64,000 nucleotides of DNA, from NCBI GenBank assembly GCA_028641055.1, contig CM054061.1, forward strand, positions 112,476,019 to 112,540,018, in the 5' to 3' direction. Position 1 is the first letter of the stretch, and the number at the start of each line of letters is the position of its first letter. The stretch is from Alopecurus myosuroides. Its lineage: Eukaryota; Streptophyta; Magnoliopsida; Poales; Poaceae. Of the stretch, positions 21,014-31,372 are shown one piece after another. The position numbers were made by a program, and so were the translations under genes. Under the pieces are notes generated by a model. It was given only the letters and a program-made list of their open reading frames with translations, was not told the DNA's origin and ran no database searches.

Positions 21014-24000
21014 TCAATTCATCCCTTGTGTCCCTGATTGCTTACGATTGTGCCGCATCCAGGGAGCATCCTCATAATTTAACTTAATGCTTGGGTCAGT
21101 GTTCACTTTGAAGGGCGGAATTTCACCAAACGTATTATAATCTTCTGACATGTCTGTCTTGTCCTCCACTCTCAGGATGTTTCTTTTCCCTGAAAGAACA
21201 ATGTGAGGCTTTGGATCATCGCATGATGTACTGATCGTTTTCTTATCTTTCCGTTTCCCCGGTTTGCTACTCATGTCCTTCAAATAGAAAACCTGAGCGA
21301 CATCTTTGGCTAGGACGAATGGTTCGTCAAGGTAACCAATATTGTTGAAATCCACCATTGCCATTCCGTATTGCTCGTCCACCTTTACCCCACCTCCTGT
21401 TAGCTTGAACCATTTGCACCGGAACAAAGGGACCTTAAAGGAGGGTCCATAGTCAAGTTCCCATATCTCCTCTATGTAACCATAATATGTGACCTTTTGC
21501 CCAATCTCGGTTGCTGCATCAAAGCGGACACCACTGTTTTGGTTGGTGCTCTTTTTATCTTGGGAGATCGTGTAAAATGTATTCCCATTAATCTCGTACC
21601 CTTGGAAAGTCGTTATAGTCAAAGATGGTGTCTTGGCCAACATGTGCAGCTGATCTCCAACATCATTGTCATTCATTAAATGTTTTCGCAACCAACTGCC
21701 GAAAGTCCCCATGTGGACCTTTCTAATCCAGGTCAGGCTTACCCGGGTTGTCCGAGCATAAAATATTCTTGTGTTGCTCGAAGTACGGAGCCACCAAGCT
21801 CGAATTTTGCAGAACTGTGTGGTGTGCTTCAGTCATAGAATGACCTTCCATACATATCGTTGATTTCCTTCTGATCGTGCCTTTTCCACTTAGTCTCCCC
21901 TCGTGCCGCGATTGAGGAATACCAATCGGCTTAAGGTCAGGAACATAGTCAATACAGAACTCAATTACCTCCTCATTTCCATAGCCCTTGACGATGCTTC
22001 CTTCTGGCCTAGCACGGTTACGAACATATTTATTTAATACTCCCATGAACCTCTCAAAGGGGAACATATTGTGTAGAAATACATGACCGAGAATGGAAAT
22101 CTCTTCGACTAGGTGGAGCAGGAGGTGCGTCATAATATTGAAGAAGGATGGTGGGAACACCAACTCGAAACTGACAAGACATTGGACCACATCGTTTTGT
22201 AACCGTGGTAGATCTTCTGGATTGATTACCTTCTGAGATATTGCATTGAGGAATGCACATAGCTTCACAATGGCTACTCGATCATTTTCCGATAGGAGCC
22301 CCCTCAAAGCAATCGGAAGCAATTGCGTCATAATCACGTGGCAGTCGTGAGACTTCAGGTTTTGGAACTTTTTGTCTGCCATGTTTATTATTCCCTTTAT
22401 ATTTGACGAGAAGCCAGACGGGACCTTCATACTGCTCAGGCATTCAAAAAAAATGACCTTCTCTTCTTTGGTAAGAGAGTAGCTAGCACGACCTTGAAAC
22501 CATTCCGGATGCCGGTCATCTGGGTCTTTCAAAAGTTGCTGGTCCTGCCGTGCTTCATTTGTATCATTTGTCTTCCCATACACGCCCAAGAAGCTTAGAA
22601 GGTTCACGCAAATATTCTTCGTAACATGCATCACGTCGATTGCACAGCGGACATCTAGGACTTTCCAATATTGTAGCTCCGAAAATATAGATTTCTTCTT
22701 CCACATGGGTGCGTGCCCGTCAACTCCATGCATAACTGATTGTCCGCCAGGACTCTTTCCAAAGATGACTTTCAAATCCTTGACCATATCAAATATCTTA
22801 GCACCAGTACGTTCCGCAGGATTCGGCCGGTGACCTGCCTTGCTGTTGAAATGCTTTCCTTTCTTTCTTACGTTATGATTTCGGGGAAGAGATCGACGAT
22901 GACCCAGGTACACGTTCTTCTTACAATTATCCAAATATACACTTTCAGTCTAATGTAAGCAGTGTGTGCATGCTTTGTATCCCTTATTTGTCTGTCCCGA
23001 AAGGTTACTGAGAGCAGGCCAATCGTTGATGGTTACAAAAAGCAACGCTCTTAGGTCAAATTCCTCTTATTTGTGCTCATCCCACACACTACACCAGGTC
23101 TGCCCCACAGCTGTAAAAGTTCATCAACTAATGGCCTTAGGTACACATCTATGTCGTTGTCGGGTTGCTTCGGACCCTGGATGAGCACTGGCATCATAAT
23201 GAACTTACGCTTCATGCACAACCAAGGAGGAAGGTTGTAGATGCATAGAGTAGCGGGCCAGGTGCTATGGCTGGAGCTCTGCTCGCCAAAAGGATTCATG
23301 CCATCAGTACTTAGACCAAATCTTCTGTTCCTTTCGTCAGCTGCAAAATCTTTGAACTCTCTATCGATCTTTCTCCCTTGTGTTCCATCAGCGGGGTGTC
23401 TCAACTCCCCGTCGGACTTAAGGTCCTCTTTGTGCCATCGCAACAACTTGGCATGCTCTTTGTTCCTGAACAGACGTTTCAACCGTGGTATTATAGGAGC
23501 ATACCACATCACCTTGGCGGGAACCCTCTTCCTGGGTTTATCGCCCTCAACATTGTCACCGGGGTCATTGCCTCTGATCTTATAACGCAATGTAGTGCAT
23601 ACAGAACATTCATTCAAATTCTCGTATTCACCGCGGTATAGAGGATGCAGTCGTTAATGCATGCATGTATCTTCAGAACCTCTAAACCTAGAGGGCAGAC
23701 AACCTTCTTTGCTTCGTACGTACTGGCGGACAACTCGTTATTCTTTGGAAACATATTCTTCAACATTTTCAGCAAATTTTCAAATGATGAGTCAGCTATA
23801 CTTTCCCGTTCCTTCCATTTCAGCAAATCCAGTGTGCAGCCCAGCTTTTTCAGACTATTATCGCATCGTGGGTACAACGACTTTTTGTGATCCTCTAACA
23901 TGCGATCCAAATTCTCCCTCTCCTTGTCAGTTTCGCAGCGTCTCCATGCATCAGCAATGGTCCGACCAAGATAATCAGCAGGCTCATCATGTGCCTCTTC

Positions 24001-24387
24001 TTCACCTTCACCTTCCCCTTCCCCACCTTCAGCATCATCCTCCATGGAAGTATCACCGAAATGATCATGATAGTTGTCATCGATATCATCCCCTTCTTCA
24101 TCTTCTTCCATTCTAACGCCTATTTCTTCATGCTTGGTCCAACAATTATAGCTTGTCATGAAACCGTGTCGAAGCAGGTGCATGTGAACGTGTCTTGAGG
24201 AGGAGTAACCCTTCTGATTCTTACAGACAACACATGGACAGATAATAAAACCTCGCTGCTTGTTCGCATTTGCCACTACGAGGAAATCTTTCAAACCCGT
24301 AGTGAACTCGCCGGAGAGTCGGGTACCGTACATCCATTGCCGATTCATCTGCATTATTACTATATAAAGTATATAATTAACCATCAT
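21014..24387 (-). pseudogene. CACTA A ORF1: Transposase_21-type transposase
   Basis: In N- to C-terminal order the parts are: a Transpos_assoc-like N-terminus (NRQWMYGTRLSGEFTTG, CPCVVCKNQKGY, HLLRHGF), an acidic linker, the Transposase_21 region (FGLSTDGMNPFGEQSSSHS, LCIYNLPPWLCMKRKF, VMHVTKNICVNLLSFL), a DUF4218-like part (MFPFERFMGVLNKYVRNR) and a DUF4216-like C-terminus (VPLFRCKWFKLTGGG). These are the standard parts of plant CACTA transposases, which cut the element ends and join them to a new site. Lesions are a TA duplication shifting frame at 23637-23640, a frameshift near 23090, a stop at 23067-23069 and a private stop at 22950-22952. The first three are shared with the second copy at 41159-44499. 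The gene would be over 1000 residues if unbroken. Confidence 0.92.
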
Positions 24388-24689
24388 GCATTTGTTAAAC
24401 TAACTAGCTAGAAATAATACAAATTAAACAATGAACTACACACATGCATATTTTATCAATGACACATGAAAGGTTCAAGTTTCTAACCGCGATCGCGGAG
24501 GAAAAATAAATGAGAAAGCTCAAGTGTGGCTCGGACACTTCATATCATGTTTGTTTCATTCTCTTGGGCATTGCATCGAACACCTTGTGTGCATACGAGG
24601 AACCAAAAGCAACCCCACCACCCCCTTGTGAATATTGTGAATAGAAGTGGCACCAAAAGTGGCTAAGTGAAGTAAGTTGAGTCCTATAT

Positions 24690-24919
24690 AGGGATGGGCC
24701 TTTAGTCCCGGTTGACCTGACCAACCGCGACTAAAGGCCTTCGGGCCAGCCTGAGGACCTTTAGTCCCGGTTGGCCTGGCCAACCGGGACTAGAGCCCCT
24801 CCCGTCCGCGAGCTGTCGACCGAGCGCGCTCCCGAACCGCGACTAAAGACCCCTTTGGTCGCGGTTCGATTATTTTGGGGACTAATGGGGGCGTATGGAA
24901 GTCTCTTTTTCTACTAGTG
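24690..24919. repeat. CACTA A right terminal inverted repeat and subterminal repeats
   Basis: Inverted CTTTAGTCCCGGTTG / CAACCGCGACTAAAGG pairs lie at 24700-24860, and the end TTTTTCTACTAGTG closes at 24919 before the AAT duplication. Confidence 0.9.
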
Positions 24920-24922
24920 AAT

Positions 24923-26040
24923 ATTTAGAGGCAATATTTAGTTGCACATCACCGAATAGCTAATGACTAACTAATGTTGGCAATTTTGAAACTGTGGTTA
25001 CCCCTTTTAGTCTAAAAATATAAAACAATCACAGATTCCAACACTCCCCATCTCATCAACAGATAAGGCAGTAAAGGAAGCTGCATCCCATTTTGCATTG
25101 CATATGTGTGTGGTGCAGCAGGAGACTACGCGTCTATCTGAAAAGGAAATCGAAGGCTAGCGGGCATAAAAGGTTAGGCATTCCCGGTGAAGGTCCCATA
25201 AAGCTTTCACATGTTTCAGTTCAGAGGTGATATACCACCACATTGAATTATTAGAGTGAAGCAGGGGCAGTACAGAAGAATCATTAGATTATCATTTAGC
25301 TATTGTTTCAATGATTAATAAGAACAGGGCAGCTAAACGTCTGGAACAGTTTGTCCACATTCAGACGACAGGGAAATTCCTTTGCATCAAAGCACCACCC
25401 CTGCCCGGCTAGCTTTGCTGTTCTGAGTGAAGTTAATCATAACCATTCGCTATGAATGAAAATACTGCTAATGCATGCATACATGGGATGAAAACATTGA
25501 CACATTAATTATCTTCTACTCCGCCCTCAATTGACAATTCAATTACTAACATTTCTCTGCTTATTACCCACTGAGCTTAACTGAAACTCTGAGCTAGCTA
25601 GTGCGCACTTTGCTTTTGCTAGCACCTGAGAAGGAAACTGGTATTCCATGACATGCCTGCGTTTTGGTGCACCATCGTATCATCAGCACAGCTGCATGGC
25701 GCACAAAGAAGCAGCTAGCGTGAAAATAAAGGAGTATTTTTCCCTCTCAAACCAACCATTTCTTCCTAGGTTTCATACAAAAAAAATTAATAATAATCGC
25801 TAGGAGTGCAAGCAACAACTTGCTGCGGCTGCTATCAAGAAGTGAAAGACACCACTTGCTGCAAAAAAGTGTACTGATCTTATTTAAACAAGCAAACAGG
25901 AGTATTTCAGGTGAAATTTACAGCACTGCTATACAGGAGCATGGTCAAGCAGATAAAAATATCACTGGCACGACTCACCAAGGCCTCAATTCAGGGGAAT
26001 CAGGCATGACCTAGGAGAGGAAGAGCGAGGGAGAAGAGGG
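24923..26040. other. Non-coding part of element C, right of A
   Basis: AT-rich sequence in which I see no credible ORF, terminal repeat or RNA gene. By position it is the leader or intron between C's internal promoter block and ORF2. Confidence 0.55.
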
Positions 26041-26044
26041 GGTT

Positions 26045-26490
26045 TACCCTGTAGGTGGACGGTGTCGAGGGAAGAAGACGGCGGCCTTGGCGTCTCTTGC
26101 GCCGCGGTCGATGCAGACGGGTACGGCGTGGCGCTCCTCCTCCTAGGTCACGGCCCTCCTCCTCCTAGGCCGTGGTCGATGTAGACGTGGACGGCGCGGC
26201 GCTCCTCCTCCTCCCTCACTCCTCCTCCTAGCTAGCTAGGTCACGCGGGATTGGGCCGGGCACGACGATGGGGTGGTGGCGGCAGCGTGTGGGCGGCTAG
26301 AGGGCGTGAGGCTAGGGCTGGTGGCGTGAGGCTAGGGCTGGTGTGCTGTGGCGTCTACGGTGGCGTGAGGCTAGGGCTGGTGTGCTGTGGCGTCTACGAT
26401 GGCGATATGGGTGGCGACGAACGGGGAGAAGAAGGGGAACGGGGAGAAGAAGAAAAGGGGAACGGCGCCCCTCGATCTACCTCTATGTCC
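26045..26490 (-). promoter_or_regulatory. CpG-rich segment of element C with short tandem repeats
   Basis: GC-rich, with repeated GCTCCTCCTCCTAGG words at 26125-26230. Two to three copies of a unit containing GGCGTGAGGCTAGGGCTGGT and TGCTGTGGCGTCTACG lie at 26300-26400. It takes the same place as the CpG-rich segments of A and B, between ORF1 and ORF2, and is read as the ORF2 promoter or first exon. Confidence 0.45.
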
Positions 26491-26494
26491 GCTA

Positions 26495-26570
26495 ATAGAT
26501 GTGCGCCACGCATAGCTTAGCCGTGACGCACCGCAGAGAGGTGCGCCGCGCCTATGCGCAGAGTATGTTC
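26495..26570. repeat. Internal copies of element C subterminal repeats
   Basis: Units of the CGTGACGCACCGC / GTGCGCCGCGCCTATG type match the repeats at C's right end (31005-31345), although this site is far from either end. Confidence 0.75.
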
Positions 26571-26604
26571 AAAACGAAACATTGCCTCTCTGTTTCACAA
26601 CTAC

Positions 26605-26675
26605 TTACTTAGCCCGTGGTTGGACCGTGCTGTTCCCAGACACCCGAGTTCGAATCCTCCCACACCGATTTTTTT
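26605..26675 (+). other. tRNA-like segment with A-box, B-box and T-run
   Basis: TAGCCCGTGGTTGGA at 26610-26624 resembles a tRNA D-arm or A-box. GTTCGAATCC at 26648-26657 is a perfect B-box about 35 bases on, and a T7 run at 26669-26675 could end Pol III transcription. The T-stem pairs poorly and no 3' tail of a SINE is seen. It is probably a tRNA-derived remnant or SINE head inside element C. Confidence 0.4.
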
Positions 26676-26937
26676 GAATAATTTTAGAAAACAACATAAA
26701 TTCATATAAATCAATATAAATTTCAAAATAAAATCTCAAATCATGTGTTGATTAATTTAAACATCATTAAATAATTTCAAATAACACAATATAAATTTCA
26801 AAACAAAAAATTAAATAATGTGTTGACTAATTTAAACACCACATCTTAGTGCATACATATAAAATACATCGTCATACATTGTCATCACTTCCTCGAATGC
26901 ATGCAAACATACGACACATATATCGTTGCTCTTAGAG

Positions 26938-29900
26938 TTAGCGTTTTATAATTTTCTTTCCATTCTTTGTCGCGGTTGAGTAATTCAGTCCCGGAACACC
27001 GTGACTTCTTCGGTGGAATGGGCGACCTGTAGGTAGCGTTGTCCTGCTTCTTCTTGTTGTGTATTTTTTTCCATCGTCGTTGTCATCTTCCATTCTTGGG
27101 TCGCCGTACTGGTCAAAGTCTTTCTCGTTGGCTACTCCATCCATTCCGATGATGCTTCTTTTGCCTCTCCGCACGACAACACGGCTAGGCCTTGTCGGGT
27201 CAGTAATGAAGAAGCATTGGTCCACTTGGTTAGCCAAGACCCATGGCTCATTTTTTGCGGTGACATTCGTGCCGGATTTGGCTTCAGGTATAACCAAGGT
27301 GGTGAAATATTGTCATTCTTTCCTGACACTCTTGGCCCATATGACACGGAACATTGGCACCTTCTCTCCGCAGTAGTCGAGTTCCCATATCTCGTCGATC
27401 CTACCATAGTATCTTTCCTTGACGTTACCTGTTAATGACTCCATCGTTACCCCCGAGTTCTGTTATTCGCAATTCCGGTCCTTATTTGCCGTGTAGAATG
27501 TGTAACCATTGATATCGTATGCCTGATAGGTCATGAGGTTATGTGCGGGTCCTTGTGACAATGTGAGTATGAGTTTTTCTTCTTCGGAATAAGGCGTCTC
27601 CGGGGGATCGGTCATAATCTTCTCCCTGAACCACTGTGTGAAATGGATGTTGTGCTCTCTGATTATTTCTGCTTCGTTCCTATGTTGTCCCCGGTCACTA
27701 TAATACTTCGCGATTTACATTTTGTACTCTTCCAACCAAGGATCGACCACTGTTTGATGTTGTAGCGCGACTAGGTTTGCTCTGTCTAAGTCGTTGCGTC
27801 GGCCCTGAAAGTCTACATTCATTTCGCGTTGGCCCTCGCGGTGTCCCCATCCAGCGAGCCTGCCAAAGTGCATGTTTACGGGCAGATCAGGGTTCTCATC
27901 TTTGTCTAGATAATTCATGCAGAAAGAGATGCACTTTTCTGTCAGAAAGCCCTTGGCAATGCTTGCATCTGGACAGGCCCTGTTGCGGACGTATCCTTTG
28001 ATGGAACCATTCATCCTTTCGAACGCCATCATGGAGTGTAAAAACGGCGGCCCGAGCTGGATGATATCATCCACGACATGGACAAGGAGATGCACCATAA
28101 CGTCGAAGAATGCGGGTGGGAAGTTTATCTCAAGCTCGCATAGTATCACCACGATCTCTTCATGTAGCCTTGCGAGTTTCTTCACGCCAATCGACTTTCG
28201 AGAGATAACGTCGAAAAAGTTGCAGAGTCCAAACAGCGTTTCGCGGACGTGCCCGTCCATAATCCCTCGAATTGCAACTGGAACTATCTGCGTCATCATC
28301 ACGTGACAGTCGTGAGACTTCATCCCGCTAAACTTCTGAATTGGTACGTCTAGGTATCTGCATATCTTCCCAGCATAACCGTGAGGAAATTTGACTCCTA
28401 GGAGGAACTTGAAGAATTGGTCGATCTCCTTCTCGCTTAGCGTGAAGCACGAGGGGGACAGTAATATTCCGTATTCTTGGCCTTTTTTCCCTTGTAGCGA
28501 CCTTCCGTCCGATCTAACATATCATCATCATCATCGTCATGATCATTCGGTTTTCCTCCGTGGAGCTCGCCCCTGATATTCAAAAATCTCAAGTCATTCC
28601 TTTCTTTCGGCCCATCTTTGGTCCTCTCCAGCATGTTGAGCAGGGTGCCAAGCACACTCTCGCACACGTTTTTCGTGATATGCATGAGGTCAAGGCAGTG
28701 AGGCGTGCGTAGAATCTTCCAGTACCTCAGACCCCAGAGAACATACCTTGTTTTCCACACACCCTCTAACGGCGCCGGCGCCTTTCTCTTCTTTCCCGGA
28801 TCAGGGCACTCTTTCCAGTTCTTCAACAACTCGTCGATTTCCTCGCCGCTCCTTTGACGTGGGGCTCTTCGCATCTCAACTTCATTGTTGAAAAGATCTT
28901 TGCATTTTCTCCGTGGGTCATCCTTGCGAAGCCACCTTCGATGCCCCAAGAACACGGTTTTCGAAGACCCGGGGTTTCTCTCTAGCTGGAGATACGTAGT
29001 GTCATCCATGCACCTAACGCATGCACAGAATCCGTGCGTCACCTGCCCCGCGACATATCGTAACCGAGGTAGTCATGCACCGTCGTGATGAGCGCGGCTC
29101 TCATTAGGAAAAACGTTTCTCCATAGGCGTCCCACATATTGGCTGGCTCGTCCCATAACGTGACTAGCTCCTCTTCCAACAACTGGACATACAGATTGAT
29201 GTCGTTACCTTGTTTTTTCGGCCCTTGAATAAGCATACTCATCTGTATGTACTTTCTCTTCAAGCACAACCAGGGGGTAGGTTGTATATACATACAAACA
29301 CGGGCAAGGTGCTATGGGTGTTGCTCTGGTTGCCAAAAGGATTTAGTCCATCCGTACTCATGCACAACCTGATGTTCCTTGGATCGTCCCCGAACTCGGG
29401 GTATTCGATGTCTAGCGCCTTCCAGTGGCTAGCATCTGAGGGGTGTGTAAGCATCATGTCATCTTTCTACGGATCAATTCCATCATCCTCTTCTGGCTTC
29501 TTCCTTTCCGTGTGCCATCGCATGAGCTTCTCCTGTGTGGGGTCTGCGAAATACCGCTGCAGACGAGAAGTTATCGGAAAGTACCACACCACTTTTCGAG
29601 GAGAGGCCTTCTTCCCTGGCTTGTATCGAGTTGCGTCGCACACCGGGCATATGGTTCTCTCCGCTTCCGCGCCCCGATAGATGATGCAGTCATTAATGCA
29701 AGCATGGTATTTCACGTGAGGTAAATCCAGAGGGCACACGACTTTATTGGCCTCCTCGATGCTCGTTGGACACTTGTTACCCGTGGGAATACGGCCGTGA
29801 CAGAATGCCATGTTTTCATCGTAACTCGCATCATTCCATCTGTGTTTGGTCTTCATCTCGAGGGTCCTTAACGTTACGTTCAGACGGGTATTCTCGCTTA

Positions 29901-30394
29901 CGCATCCTTCATACAATGAAGTAACCGCGTCTATCTACAGTTGTGACTGCCTCGATTTCTCTCTAGCAGCAGCTCTGGTGTTGCTAGTCTCCTTGAGAAG
30001 CAGAGCTTGAACATGAGGGTACCGCACCCAGTCGACGACGATGTCCCGACATCTTCATCATGATGTCCTTCGTCTTGATTATGATCATGTCCTTCATCTT
30101 GATCATGATGTCCTTCGTATTGATTATGATCATGTCCTTTATCTTTATCATGATGTCCTTCATCATGTCCGGGAGACTCTTCATCTTCATCACTAAAAGA
30201 GTGTAGTCATCCATGAAACCACGACGGATAAGGTGCGCCTCCAAGTCACCACAATCGTATCTGATCAATTGTTGTAGTTTGCATCTTCGACAAGGACATC
30301 TTATCTCCCTCATGTTATTTCGAAACATTTCGGTCGTCGCATGTTTCATAAATCTAGCCACGGTGTCTGTGCTTATATCCATGGTTGCCTGCAT
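26938..30394 (-). pseudogene. CACTA C ORF1: Transposase_21-type transposase
   Basis: The Transpos_assoc-like start at 30394 (Cys motif REIRCPCRRCKLQQL, HLIRRGFMDDY) is followed by a His/Asp/Glu repeat, then CPLDLPHVKYHACINDCI and CPVCDATRYK. The Transposase_21 core has LCMSTDGLNPFGNQSNTHS, LCLKRKYIQMSMLIQGPK and DLMHITKNVCESVLGTLL. A DUF4218-like part (MMAFERMNGSIKGYVRNRAC) and a DUF4216-like end (ANQVDQCFFITDPTRPS) follow. The frame changes at least four times (near 29940, 29460, 29290, 28430 and 27450 by block boundaries), with stops between blocks. It is closer in sequence to the transposases of B and D than to that of A. Catalytic competence cannot be expected from this copy. Confidence 0.88.
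30045..30185 (-). repeat. 45-bp in-gene repeat coding for a His/Asp/Glu/Gly tract
   Basis: Two and a half copies of a unit with GATCATGATGTCCTTCGT and GATTATGATCATGTCC. On the minus strand one frame reads as repeats of the form GHHDQDEGHDHNQDE inside the acidic linker of C's transposase, where A has an acidic linker without this repeat. Confidence 0.75.
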
Positions 30395-30464
30395 AGTAAA
30401 AAAAGATCAAAGGACAAATTAACAAGAATCAAATTACGTAATATATGGATGATGCATGCATGGT

Positions 30465-30565
30465 CGTCGACGGAAAAATTTGGCATGATCTATGCTAAAA
30501 ATAGGACATTCTCGGAGTGCATGGTCGCCGAAATGGAAATGAATCAACATTTTGGCAACACATGG
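30465..30565 (-). promoter_or_regulatory. Conserved hairpin motif upstream of C ORF1
   Basis: GGAAAAATTTGGCATGATC leads to CGCCGAAA at 30526-30533, then GGAAATGAATCAACAT and TTTTGGCA at 30550-30557. This is a diverged stem-loop. It matches the segments before C ORF2 (12225-12360) and B ORF2 (36655-36755) in the same orientation relative to translation. Confidence 0.6.
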
Positions 30566-30569
30566 CAAC

Positions 30570-31004
30570 TCATTTTTAAGACATCCACAACTTTCATCAA
30601 AGATACGCAACACAATTTTGCATATGTATATATGCAACCATATGAATCTTTTGTGACGACGCACCGGCCGGTACCGAGTGAGATCGATCTATGCAACAAC
30701 ACATATACATATCCCTCCAACAACTCACCAACTATAGATCTTGCCGACTCGAGACCGCGAGAGTGTGTGTGGCTATAGGGAGTGAAAAAGATGGAAGAGA
30801 AAGTGGTAAAGTGAGATGGAGGCGGAGAGAGGAGTGTTTACTAGATTCCCCTCACATATATATCAAATAAAATAGGTTAAACAAGTTTTAAATGGTGAGA
30901 AAATAGGGAAATGGGGTGGTGAGGAGGTGGGGGACGACCAGATCTAAAATGGGGTGGGGATGTGGGGGGGTGGGAGGTGGTCCAAACCAGGCTCCCAGGT
31001 ATAC
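30570..31004. other. Non-coding 5' region of element C
   Basis: Between the hairpin motif and the terminal repeats I see a CT-poor GT-rich stretch (30895-31000) and no gene. Promoter sequence for ORF1 is expected here, but no specific site is recognisable. Confidence 0.5.
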
Positions 31005-31372
31005 CCGTGACGCAGCGTGCCTCTTGTGCGTCACGGCTATCTGAAATAAGTGCGGCGCACATGGGGCCGGTGCGCCACGGATAGAGTTATTATGGGTGGA
31101 ACACATAGTCGTGACGCACCAGCCCCACGTGCGCCGCGCCTATTTCAGATAGTCGTGGCGCACCATAAGCACAGTGTGTCACGGGTACGACTGGGAGCCT
31201 CGCCACCCCGGGCCCACACATAGGCGCGGCGCGCCCCCTATTTGGTGCGCCACGGGTAAGGAGATAGGCGTGACGCACCGGGGAGCAGTGCGCCATGGCT
31301 TTTAGGCGTGACGCACTAACGTTCAGGTGCGTCACGGGGATGGTCACTCCTATAGCTATTTTCCTAGTACTG
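31005..31372. repeat. Element C right terminal and subterminal repeats
   Basis: At least eight alternating units of the GTGCGTCACGG and CGTGACGCACC types, some with GGTGCGCCACGG, run to the end TTTTCCTAGTACTG at 31372. The penultimate base differs from the standard CACTA terminus. Confidence 0.85.

Larger units (their letters stand above)
13431..24919 (-). mobile_element. CACTA element A, complete from end to end (11.5 kb)
   Basis: The left end reads CACTTGTAGAAAA at 13431. The right end read on the minus strand is CACTAGTAGAAAA, ending at 24919. Both are flanked by AAT, a 3-base target duplication typical of CACTA transposons. Repeats of the CTTTAGTCCCGGTT type fill both ends. On the minus strand ORF1 (24387-21014) codes for the transposase and ORF2 (17449-13886) for an accessory protein ending in a C48-protease-like domain. 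A 3.5-kb central block holds tandem repeats, a CpG-rich segment and a second set of terminal-type repeats. Both ORFs carry stops and frameshifts, so the copy is probably inactive but may have been mobilised in trans. Confidence 0.93.
11288..31372 (-). mobile_element. CACTA element C (minus), nested host of elements A and gypsy; far end outside window
   Basis: The right end is at 31372, where the sequence reads back as CAGTACTAGGAAAATAG, one base off the standard CACTA start. It is followed inward by repeats of the GTGCGTCACGG / CGTGACGCACC type. ORF1 (transposase) is at 30394-26938 and ORF2 starts at 12173; both are on the minus strand. Element A (13431-24919) interrupts the non-coding part between them, and the gypsy element interrupts ORF2 at 11287. 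The remaining end of C must lie left of the window. Bases just right of 31372 continue an ORF1 of element B, so C was inserted into B. The predicted 3-base duplication is TTG. Confidence 0.8.
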
